Source: Arachis hypogaea
Lineage: Eukaryota > Streptophyta > Magnoliopsida > Fabales > Fabaceae
Length of the DNA stretch: 64,000 bases
Direction of reading: 5' to 3'
Assembly: GCF_003086295.3 (NCBI RefSeq)
Contig: NC_092051.1
Span: 14,748,810 to 14,812,809 of the forward strand
The notes below the pieces were generated by a model. The model made no database searches, had not been told where the DNA came from, and was given only the letters and a program-made list of their open reading frames with translations. Shown in pieces: positions 49,182 through 59,587 of this stretch. The stretch's first letter is position 1; every line of letters begins with the position of its first letter. The position numbers and the translations under genes are program-made.

Positions 49182-50447
49182 GTGATTAAGGTTCTTGATA
49201 AAAATTATAGTTACACAGCTCTTTCACACAAGCTTCGGATGGTTTGGCGCATCAAAGGTGGCTTTGATCTGCTTGATGTGGGGTTTGGGTACTTCATGGT
49301 AAAATTCGATGCATGTGAAGATTGTGAGAAGGTCATGCTTGGTGGCCCGTGGTTGATTGAGGGGCACTATGTTGCTGTAAAACCGTGGGATATAGATTTT
49401 CGGCCATGTGAGCAATCCTTCGGGTCTACGCTTGTATGGGTTCGGATTTCGGGGCTCCCAATCTGGTGCTATCAGGAACAGGCCATGATGCGTATTGCTT
49501 CTGCAATAGGAGTTCCCATCAAAGTGGACTTAGCCACTAAGTTGGCTGAGAGGGGACGATATGCCAGAGTATGTGTTCAAATAAATTTAGGACTGCCAGT
49601 GATCAAGCATATCATTGTGGAAGGCGTAACTCATGTAGTGGAGTATGAAAGTTTAAATTTAATTTGTAACTCTTGTGCACGTTATGGTCACGATATGGCA
49701 CAGTGCTTGGGTAGAGACTCTAGGGAAGGAAAGAGTGCTGATTCCGATGCCACCAAGCCATGGGACGGTATAAAGGCAGTGCCACATCCTGAGACCAAAA
49801 TTCACAATTCAAATGAAGTAGAACCTAATGTGGTAGGTGGCGTTACTGGCAAGAATCCTGCATCGAATTTGCAAGAGGATTTGGAGGCTAATAATTTGGA
49901 AGGAAATAATGTTGAGGAGGCTTGCATGCATGATGAACCAGGCTGGGAGAAAGTTGTGAGGAAAGGTAAAACCAAGCTGGTTCAGAAGCAATTTAACAAG
50001 GTCCAAAGAGGCATTCAATCCAAAACCGATTCGAGTAGAGTAATCAGGCCCACCATTCACTTCTCTCACACGAATGGATCCAGCTCCTATCGCGCTAGGG
50101 TCGGGTCACGAGTCAAGGTCGGACACAGCGCTTCCCGTGTTGGTGAGACGTCGATCTCCTCAACCCGACACACCCCAGTGCCTTGCGGGTCCTCTCTCCG
50201 GAAACGACCAAGGCCGGGGTCCCTACAGAGCTCGCCAGTTGAGAAGAATGGAGGCACGGTGGTGGAAGCATCGTCATGTCTTCCTGCAACCGTGAAGGAG
50301 GGTGTTACCGTGGTGGTTCCATTGGCGAAGGAAGGCGCATTGCCGGCTGTTACTGCGTCGGTAGGCGAGATTAAGGAGATATTCCAGGGAGATTCGGCAA
50401 ACTTGAAGGTCACGGGAGTCACTTCCGCTGGGCAAGCCTTGGTTTGA
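49182..50447 (+). CDS. LINE ORF1: DUF4283-type RNA-binding protein with zinc knuckle, 5'-truncated
   Basis: The frame is open from the truncation junction to a TGA at 50445-50447. Residues near the start (SHKLRMVWRIKGGFDLLDVG) and WVRISGLPIWCYQEQAMM belong to the DUF4283/zf-CCHC family found in plant LINE ORF1. A knuckle CNSCARYGHDMAQC (C-x2-C-x4-H-x4-C) follows near residue 162. The C-terminal half is Ser/Arg/Pro-rich and poorly conserved. The known role of ORF1 is binding LINE RNA in the ribonucleoprotein. There is no natural ATG at the start of the open frame (the first codon of the open stretch is GTG), so translation is unlikely. No internal stop or frameshift is seen. Confidence 0.8.
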   Translation: MIKVLDKNYSYTALSHKLRMVWRIKGGFDLLDVGFGYFMVKFDACEDCEKVMLGGPWLIEGHYVAVKPWDIDFRPCEQSFGSTLVWVRISGLPIWCYQEQAMMRIASAIGVPIKVDLATKLAERGRYARVCVQINLGLPVIKHIIVEGVTHVVEYESLNLICNSCARYGHDMAQCLGRDSREGKSADSDATKPWDGIKAVPHPETKIHNSNEVEPNVVGGVTGKNPASNLQEDLEANNLEGNNVEEACMHDEPGWEKVVRKGKTKLVQKQFNKVQRGIQSKTDSSRVIRPTIHFSHTNGSSSYRARVGSRVKVGHSASRVGETSISSTRHTPVPCGSSLRKRPRPGSLQSSPVEKNGGTVVEASSCLPATVKEGVTVVVPLAKEGALPAVTASVGEIKEIFQGDSANLKVTGVTSAGQALV

Positions 50448-50497
50448 GGTTGGTGAAGCACTTTGATTTCCTTGTTTTATATTTTATATTTTATATT

Positions 50498-53400
50498 ATG
50501 GATAGTTTAAATATAATAGCTTGGAATATTAGGGGTGCTTCTAATAAGTTAGCCCGGGTGAATTGTAAAGAACTGGTTAGGAAATTTAAACCTGTAATTT
50601 TTATTGTGGTTGAAACTCACTGTCCTTTTCAACACTTGAAACTATTCTGGGAATGACTTGGTTATCACCCTATTGGTATAGTGGAGGCGTCAGGACACAA
50701 GGGGGGTATTTGGTTCCTTTCTGCAATACAGGGTGTTCACTGCAAATGGGTTGATGCTTTCGATCAGTGTGTTACAGTTGAGGTTCAGGTAAATAATGTG
50801 ATTTGGAGGTGCAGTGGTATCTATGGTAGTCCTCAATTTAATACTAGAGTTCTGCTATGGGATTATCTTGTTACTCAGTCTTCGTCTTTCTGCGGGCCAT
50901 GGATTGTTCTTGGTGATTTTAATGAAGTACTATTCCCTCATGAATCTAAGGGTTGCCTCTTCTCGAGTCGTCATGCAGATCGGCTTGCTGCCTCTCTAGG
51001 GGATAATAATCTGTTTGACTTGAAGACTATTGGAAGACAGTTTTCTTGGTACAGAAGGGTTAAAAATGGTGTTGAGGTGGCGAAAAAACTTGACCGGGTT
51101 TGTATCAATAGTGGCTGGCTATCTCTCTTTCCAGAGGCTTACGCAGAAATTTTAAATAAGCTTCAGTCTGATCATTGTCCTATCCTAGTACGCTGTACAG
51201 GTCGTCCCCAACCGAAAAAGAATAGACCTTTTCGGTTTATTGCAGCTTAGGTAACTCATCCGGGGTACATAAATATTGTGAACCAGTCATGGCAGGCTGG
51301 CTACAGAGAGATGCATGGCAAGCTTTCAGAAGTGCAGAAGAACTCTTTGGAGTTTAATTCTAAAGTGTTCGGCAACATTTTCGTTAGGAAATGCAAATTG
51401 GAGAGACAGATTAATTTCCTTCAGAAGCGACTTGAAGTAATGGAAGATTTGTCTATGCGGCAAAAAGAAAAACAGCTGATTGAGGAATTTAATAACACAC
51501 TTGTGCAGGAGGAACTTCTATGGTTTCAAAAATCCAGAGAGCAGTGGGTAAAATTTGGGGATAGAAATACCAAGTTCTTTCATGTCCAGACTCTTGTGCG
51601 GAGAAAGCATAATAAGATTCATGGTCTCTTTCTTCAAGATGGGGTGTGGGAAACGGACCCGGATGTCCTTAGAAAGGAAGCTGAATCCTTCTATAAATGC
51701 CTATTCTGCCAGTCGGAGGATGTAGACTTAGGTTGTCTTGGTGATGTGCCGCTGCCTTCCCTGAATGATGAAGCCTGTTGTAGCCTCACAGCGCCAGTTA
51801 CTCTGGAAGAAGTTAAGTCGGCTGTTTTCAGTATGCATTCTTTTAAGGCGCCGGACCCTGATGGGTTTCAGGCTTTCTTCTTTAAAGAATACTGGAAGAT
51901 TGTTGGTTTTGATGTTTGGACTATGGTTCGTCATGCGTTCTCTGGTTTGGATATGGATCCAAGGATGATGGAAACTCTTGTGGTTCTTATTCCGAAGGTA
52001 GAAAACCCGGTTTCCATGAAGGATTTCCGACCAATTAGTCTCTGTAATGTGGTTTACAAAGTTATAACGAAGGTCCTGGTCAATAGACTTCGTCCCCATC
52101 TCAAAGAGATTATTGGGCCCCTTCAAGGAGGGTTTATCCCGGGGAGAGGAACCCCTGATAACATCATTGTAGCACAAGAGGTTCTCCATTTTATGAAGAA
52201 GACAAAGTCAAAGAAAGGCACCCTGACCTTTAAGATTGATTTGGAGAAAGCGTACGATAGAGTGGATTGGGGATTTCTGAAACAAACCCTGGTGAGTTTT
52301 GGCTTTCCTCCTCCGACAGTCAATCTGATTATGCGTTGTGTCACTGCTTCCTCACTGTCTATCCTCTGGAATGGGGATAGATTAAATAGCTTTACTCCGA
52401 GCAGGGGTCTTAGGCAAGGAGATCCTATATCACCGTATCTGTTTGTGTTGTGTATGGAGAGATTGTCCTGTTCTATTAATCAGCAAGTTGATAAGGGCTT
52501 GTGGAAGCCAGTTGCGGTTTCTAGAGGGGGTCCAAGAATGTCTCATTTGATGTTTGCCGATGATTTGCTTCTTTTCTGTAAAGCTGAAAAACAACAAGTT
52601 CAAACTGTAATGGTAGCTTTGGAAAATTTCTGCAGAGCCTCTGGAATGAAGGTTAATGTGGAAAAATCTAAAGCGCTATGCTCCAAGAATGTTTCAGCAA
52701 TAAGAAAATAGATTTTCACTGGAGTCTCCTCCATCAGATTCGTCCAGAACTTGGGCAAGTATTTAGGGGTGAACCTTAATCACTCTCGGGTGACACGCGC
52801 AACTTTCAACGATGTTTTGGACAAGATTCGGGGAAGGCTAGCCAGCTGGAAAGGGAGATTGCTTAATAAGGCAGGCAGACTCTGTTTGCTCAACTCGGTA
52901 GTGACTGCGATTCCTACTTATCGCATGCAAGTATCTCTCTTCCCTAAAGGGGTAACTAATAAGATAGAATCCATGATGCGAAACTTTCTATGGAAGGGTC
53001 AAGCTGATGGTAGAGGCTTGAATCTAGTTAACTGGAAAGTGTTGGTCACTCCTAAGAAGTTTGGAGGTCTGGGAATTAGAGATCCTTTTTGTGCCAATAT
53101 TGCTCTTCTTGGAAAACTAGTTTGGCAACTTTTTCACCATCCCGACAAGCTATGGGTTCAACTGTTGACGGAGAAATACCATTCTTCTAAGGCTGATTGT
53201 TTTAGTCGGTCTCGAGGAAGGGGATCTTATGTTTGGAAGAGTATATGTCGAGCTTGGGATATCCTGAAGGAAGGTTTTAGTTGGTGCATTGGGGATTTGG
53301 AATAGAACTTTTGGTTTTCTAAATGGAGAAGAGAGGGGCGACTATGTCAGGAGATGGATTATGTTCACATTTCTGATTCGGATCTCAGGATCTTGGACCT

Positions 53401-54538
53401 TTGGTCATCTGGACAGTGGAACCTTGAGAATATCTATTCTCATCTGAATCAGTCTCTGCAGAGCAACATTAACTCTTACAACCCAGATGTTCAAGCTGGT
53501 TCAGAGGTCGGTTGGTGTTGGACTGGTGCGGCCTCAAAGGTTTATGATGCTCATAGTGGTTATTTGTGGCTCAGTAAGAAGATGTTTAGTTGGGAGGATA
53601 GGGGTAATTGGCTTTGACTTTGGTGTCAACATGTTCCAGAAAAGCACAAATTTTTGGCCTGGCTATGTCTTCGGGAGGCTCTTCCTACTGCTGCATTTCA
53701 TTTTAGGAGGGGCATTTCGCACACGGATAGCTGTCCACGATGTTTCTCAGGTCAGGAATCGGTTTTACATTGTATTCGGGATTGTCCAAAAGCCCAACTT
53801 GTTTGGCAAGCTTTAGGGATCTCCGATCAACCAGTGGATTTGATGAGTTGGTTCTTATATAATAGCAAACAGCGCCCTTTTAGATTCTTTTCTGGTCTCT
53901 GGTGGATTTGGTGTTCGAGAAATAACGAGATCTTTCATCCTCACGAGCATTGGACCACAGACAAGGTGATTGGTATGGCTTTGTCCTTAGAAAAGGAGCT
54001 CCGAAATGTTCTTGAGTTGCAACGACTATCTATCCCCTCAACCATTAGTGGCTCTTGGATTCCCCCCTCAGTGGGTACCTTTAAGATTAATTGTGATGCT
54101 AGCTATCCTGGCAGTGGTGCTCGAGTTAGTTTTGCTTGTGTTAGCAGAGATTGGAAGGGAAGGTGGCAACGAGGCTGTCTGGGAACAATTGAGAGTCGTA
54201 GCATTTTGCAAGGAGAGTTGTTTGCTATTTGGAGAGGCTTTCTTTTAGCATGGGACTCGGGACAAAGAGACATTATATGTGAGACAGACTGTGTGGAGGT
54301 ATTTACTATTGTCAATAATTTACAAGATTGCTTTGGGTTTATTAATCCTTTGGTGTTAAAAATCTGAGATATCATGTCTTGGAAATGGCGTGCTGATCTT
54401 CGGTTGATCTTGAGAGATGCAAATACAGTAGCAGACATCATGGCAAAGACTGCAATGAGGACTATTTCTCCCCAAGTGGAGCTTCCATTGCCTTGGAAGG
54501 AGTTTGAGAGTAGTATTCAGCGGGACTGCCTTTCTTAA
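50498..54538 (+). pseudogene. LINE ORF2: endonuclease, reverse transcriptase, RNase H; six nonsense codons, no frameshift
   Basis: Starting at ATG 50498 (50 bases after ORF1), one frame runs 1347 codons to TAA 54536-54538. It is interrupted only by stops at 50654 (TGA), 51248 (TAG), 52709 (TAG), 53303 (TAG), 53615 (TGA) and 54365 (TGA). Domains: APE endonuclease with NIIAWNIRGA, ETHC, LGDFNEVLF and SDHCPI (50498-51200); reverse transcriptase with FRPISLCNVVYK, LQGGFIPGR, DLEKAYDRVDW, GLRQGDPISPYLF and FADD (52553-52564); zf-RVT around 53640-53800 with CPRC; and RNase H with FKINCDASYPG and DANTVADIMAK. Every stop can be explained by one transition in a Trp, Gln or Arg codon. Confidence 0.93.
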
Positions 54539-54614
54539 GCAGTTTCTTGTTTTTTTTTTCTTTCTTAGTTTTTGTTTATTTTCTTTTAAGTCACCAAAAA
54601 AAAATCATTAGTCC

Positions 54615-54630
54615 TTAATTAAATATCTAA
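54615..54630. repeat. Right target-site duplication of the LINE
   Basis: Identical 16 bases to 49135-49150. Confidence 0.9.
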
Positions 54631-55909
54631 ATAATATATTCAAAAAAATTTTTAATTTATTTTATTTTACTGACTATTTCTAACAATTAATAATAACATT
54701 ATATATACATGCCTATAATCAGGCACGGACCCAGTAAGGGCAATGAGGGGGCACTTGCCCCCACTGCTTTTTCATTTTTTTTTTCAAAATAGTTATATAT
54801 AATAATATATCTCTACTTTAAATTTTAAATGATCCCACTACAAATAAATTACACTCAATTGGTTAAAGTTTCAAATTAACTTTTTTATTTTCTATTGTTT
54901 TTACTATTATTTAACTTAAATTTAATTTTTGTACCATTACTCTTTTATTCTCTTAAATTATTTTTTTATTTTTATATTTTTAACATTTTTTCTTGTCTAG
55001 TAGTCATCTTCTATTCATCAAAAAGTAAATTTCAAATTCTCTATATTTTTTTTATATAATTTTCTATGACTCTATGTATCTTCCAATTTCATTGTTTTTC
55101 TTTTTGATATTTTCAATAACAAATTTTAATTCAAACAATTATAGTTTAGGTATTAATCTAATATTTCTCTTCATGACTTTATATATTTTATTTTATTCTC
55201 AATTTATTCATCTTTATTACTTATTTTTTTATCTTTTGTTCTATTATATGGACTTGTGTTGCATATAAAATTTTAAAATATTAATTTATTAATTTAGAAT
55301 ATATTTTTTATTTTTGAAAATAGTAAAGATAAAATATTTTAGAGTAAAGTATCGATTTTGTCCCTAACGTTTGGGATAAGTCCCAAAGTTGTCCCTAACG
55401 TTTCAATCGTCCTATTTAAGTCCCTAATGTTTCAAAAATTGACTCAATGTTGTCCTGCCGTTATGGGTGCACAGACCCGGCCCGACCCGGTCCCGAACAC
55501 TTTAAAGACTAATTTGGTGTGATTTCATCGGGTTTAGGGTCGGGTACGGGTCTCAAAAATAGACCCGGTCATTATTTCGGGTCGGGTTCGGGCCATAGCT
55601 CGGGTCACCCGAAGTCGGCCCGGTGGCCCGGTCATCATACACAATTAATATTTTGTGTTATTAGTGATGGATCATGACTATTCTTATGTGGAATTTAAGT
55701 ATTGTAAACCTTAATATTTTGTGTTATTAGTCATTATAAGACTATAAATTAATGTTTTATGTTTAGAATGCATAAGACTTTAGACTAATACATAAAATTG
55801 TGTTATTTGTATTGATTTAAATATTTGGTATTATTAGACAATATTAGTATTGATTGTGGTTATGCTTTAGTATTGATTGTGGTTATGCTTTAATTTTGAA
55901 GAAGGGTTG
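54631..55909. other. AT-rich spacer with ends of several unclassified repeats
   Basis: At about 54720-54770, aggcacggacccagtaaggg followed by cacttgcccccactg resembles one terminus of legume hAT-type elements; no partner end is seen. 54780-55330 is AT-rich without genes. At 55345-55450, tgtccctaacgttt occurs twice, as in a common dispersed legume repeat. At 55475-55640 a GC-rich segment repeats gggtcgggt/acccggcccg-type motifs, probably subterminal repeats of another DNA transposon. Confidence 0.5.
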
Positions 55910-58900
55910 TGTAAGACCTGGTTAATTAATGGCTAATTAACCATATATGAGAATTTATTTTAGAAAGCCAAAAATATTATTTTTATGGCTAAATGTGATA
56001 GAGGAAATTGAGACGAGAATTTCGGTACCAAGTTCATAGAAATCGGACCAAGATTGGACCGAACGGGCCAAACCGGGCCAACCGGACCCAAAGTGGGCCC
56101 TTGGCCCAACATGGCTAAACCCTAAAACACTCATTTCAGCATTCTCTCTCCTCACTTATCACTCAAACACGCTGAAATGGAGTAAGGGAGGGGAAGAACA
56201 CTCTCTCAAACTTCTATCTCTCACTTGATCTTCAAACCACCATAACTTTTGATCTAGAGTTTCGATCGCCGCACCGTTTGCGGCCACGCGTTCACCGCGG
56301 AGAGCTCTACAAAAACCATACAATCAATCTTAAGGTAAGCTACGTTTTTCTCTTCGAAATTCCATCCCTTGTTTTCGAGTTTCATGGATGAAATGTTGAG
56401 ATTTTGGGCTCTTTGATGTTATAGGACCCAACTCTCTTGAAGGAGAAGGTTAATCTTGTCTCCTTGGACCTTGAGTGTGGTAAGATTCTCAACCCTAGTG
56501 TAATTTGTTGTTCTATGATGTTGGGTATTGAGATGTAGTGTATGGGTATGATGATTGTGGCTTAGGTTGTGTATATGTGAAAGTTGGAGCTTGATTGGTG
56601 ATTTTGGAAAGCTTGGGAGAGGGTTTTGTGTGATAAAATCTGTTCTTGGAGGTGTTGAGACCTTGAGAGCTTGTGGACAAGGGGTTTGGAAGTGCTCCGG
56701 TTGAGCTTGGGAAATTGGCTAAGGTATGGTTTCGGTTTCTCGTATCTAATATGTAATGTGGTAGGAAATACTTAGGTTAGAGGCCCTAAGATAGGTATTG
56801 AATTGATGATGTTGTTGATTGTTGAGATATATGACGTGATCATATATGTGATTATGAATATTGATGCCTTGGTTGTGTGATGTATGAGAAAATGCATGTT
56901 GTGATATATGCTTGATGAATGATTAAGGTTGAATTGGTGGGTGGTACCATGTTGATGGCGAGTATGATGATGATTACGTATAATGATGGTTGATTGGAAA
57001 TGGTATTATTGGAAATTGGGATGAGGAAGAATGTATGACATGACATTGTGTTTGTCCTTTAGCCATTTGATTGAGAAGTGTTAAAATAGTTGGATGTGGT
57101 TTTGGGAATTTTGGGTAAAGTGTCAATGTGTGAGTTGAGGATGGCTTGATGTTGATTTTGGTACATTTTGATTGATTTCAAAGAAAAGGGATGAAATTGG
57201 CATGTTTTGATTGATTTTGAAAAGAGTTGAAAGTGGCTTGTTTTGAAAATGGCACTTTGTGGTTTTGTATGAAAACATGGCTTTTGGGCATACTTTGACG
57301 GGACATAAATTGGACTACAAATCTTTGTTTTGTGCCAAATTTGTTTAAAAATAAAATTGGATCCGGGATATCCATGCCGTTCGAAGAACGGGTGAAAAAC
57401 GATTTAAAATGAGAAAATTATGTCCGTCGGAAGATTGGGGGTTGAATTTGTAAATTCTGCAGCTTTTAACTTAAAAAATTTCTTAGCAGAATGACCCTCC
57501 GCACGTAGGCGCACTTGGTGCGTACGCGTCGTTCTTCAAGAAAGAACCATCCACGCGTGCGCGTGGTGTGCGCGGTCGCGTCGATGCGCTGCACCAAATG
57601 CCCAGCTATTTTCCCGAGAGTTGTGCCAGTTTTATGCCTGAGGCGCAAGAGCACCCACGCGTACGCGTGGTTGACGCTCGCGCGTCGTTTGGCTATTTCT
57701 TAACCCACGCGTCCGCGCGTATGACGCTTGCGCGTCGATGAGATTTTGTGGCCATCCACGCGTGCGCGTACGCGTGGCCCTGTTTTCATTCCAAAGTTGA
57801 TTTTTGAGTTTTAAAAGCCAAATTTCATACTTCTAAGCCTCCGATCTCACCACTTATGTCTTAAATTATTATAATATTCCTAGCAATGAGGCAAGGGGCT
57901 AGTAAATGTGGTAACTTGCGAGTGAAGCAAGGAAAAAATGAATGATCAATGAGGATCAAAGATGATTATGTGAGATGCGGAGGATGGCGGTGGAAGTGCT
58001 TGTTGTGCCATTGGCCGAAGGGCCGTAATTGTTAATGAATTGGCCGGTTATGGATTTAACTGTGAGCCGGACGGCTAGATTATTGTCGTGTTACGGCGGA
58101 GCCATGATTATGGCTAAGTATAAATGCATATATGCTGTTGAATGAATTGCGGATGTTTGCACTTCCACCATCGGAGATGAGGGTTTCCCTGGGAGGAAGC
58201 AGTGGCTAGCCACCACGTGCTCCAAGTTGAGACTCGAAGCTCTTGTGACCATATGTCGTAAGTGTGGCCGGGCACTGTGAAAGGCCCGGATGAGCTCGCC
58301 CCCGTAAATATTCACCAGTGAGGGTGATAGATATGGATCATGATTATGATTAAGTTTATGATGAGTATAACTCGAGTTGGGGATGCGCGACAGAGGGACA
58401 GTCCAATGGTTAGCTACCGGGACTTGTCAGGTTGGCTCTATAACTGACAGATGATATCATCAGCCACTAGGGACAGGCATTCATCATATGCATACTATAT
58501 GAATTGTTTGAGATTGCCTATTTGACTGCATATTACTTGCTAATTGTCTAAATGCCTTATTTGTTCCTATTTGTAAATCTCTTGTCTGATATAACTGTGT
58601 TTGCTATATTATACTCCTGCTGGTGGTTGGGAGGTTTGAAGGAATTGGAAAGGGAAGTATTAGTTAGACTGAAGGATCTTTAGTCAGTTGCCACTTACGG
58701 TTTAGTTTGTTTATAAGCTTTCATATTATCTGGAGGAAGTTCTAGGATTGCCTTCGGCTTTCCTCTATTATTATGTATTATATATGTGGAAGCTGTTACC
58801 ATGCTGGGGACCTCTAGTTCTCACCCATGCGAGTTTTGTGGTTTTCAGATGCAGGACGTGAGGTTTTTCGCTGAGGCATGCTGGAGACTTCTGGATTAGC

Positions 58901-59382
58901 GAAGATCCTTTGTTCTCGGGACTCTGTTTTGGTTTATATATCTTGTTTAGATATTTTTATCTCCATTAAATAATACAAACTGTGATGACTCCTCTCATAG
59001 GAGATTTTGGAGAATAGGTTTCTGTATTTGTGTCCCTTTGGATTTCCTTTGGGGTTTTCTTATTTTATTATATGTATATATTGCTATGCCCGGACCGGTT
59101 ATCTTTGCAACCGAATTTTGAGTCTTGATATTCCTGTTTTTGACACTCCTTTATATATATATATAATCTCGCGTTAACTTATCCTTTGCTCATTGCGTTA
59201 TCGATCGGAGGGTTGCGCTTTCGAGTTGCGATTTTCGTTTACCCCTTTTTCTACAAAGGCTCCTAGTTATAATCAATCATTCATACTATTATACGTACTA
59301 AATTTGTGTTTTAGAGGTCGTAATACCTTGCCATCTCTAAATTATGACTTAAGCATAAGACTCTGTATGGTAGGGTGTTATA
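55910..59382 (+). repeat. 5' LTR of the Gypsy element, 3473 bp
   Basis: It starts TGTAAGACC and ends ...gtgttata, three bases before the primer-binding site; the expected CA end has become TA. Its first ~1470 bases match 62528-64000 almost base for base. No protein is encoded. It includes a CpG-rich palindrome cluster (57490-57780). Confidence 0.9.
57490..57780. repeat. Cluster of CGCG-containing palindromes in the LTR
   Basis: At least four copies of a ccacgcgtNcgcgtgg-like near-palindrome, each followed by a gcgcgtcg-like motif, are spaced roughly 40-70 bases apart (around 57550, 57655, 57705 and 57757; a weaker one near 57510). The surrounding LTR is AT-rich, so the change in composition is abrupt. 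Confidence 0.85.
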
Positions 59383-59385
59383 TTA

Positions 59386-59397
59386 TGGTATCAGAGC
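59386..59397 (+). other. Primer-binding site of the Gypsy element (initiator tRNA-Met type)
   Basis: tggtatcagagc is the standard complement of the 3' end of plant initiator tRNA-Met and lies three bases after the LTR. Confidence 0.9.
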
Positions 59398-59587
59398 AGT
59401 TCGTTCCTATAGAGCCTGACTATGCTTCTGTGCATTTTCTGTATGTGTGTTATGTGCTATTAGTATATCTGCTTGATATAATTGGCATAAACGTTCATGA
59501 GCATGCATTTGGGACTTTGAAGCACTAGACTTCTGATATTGAGACTGATCAACTTAATATCGATTGTTTGGTGTGTATAGGAACCAG

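Larger units (their letters stand above)
49151..54614 (+). mobile_element. 5'-truncated LINE (L1-type), nearly complete otherwise
   Basis: A 16-bp perfect duplication flanks ORF1, ORF2 and an A-tail (about 54594-54603). ORF1 is open at its 5' junction and lacks its own start region, so the copy is 5'-truncated. About 20 bases between the duplication and the first LINE-like codons (49151-49172, ctaacaacacacaacaaca) look like filler added at the 5' junction. The element order (gag-like ORF1, endonuclease, reverse transcriptase, RNase H) is typical of plant L1 elements. Confidence 0.92.

Noticed and set aside
53487..53816. Overlapping ORF in the LINE
   Set aside because: Out-of-frame shadow of ORF2, which continues in its own frame across this region.
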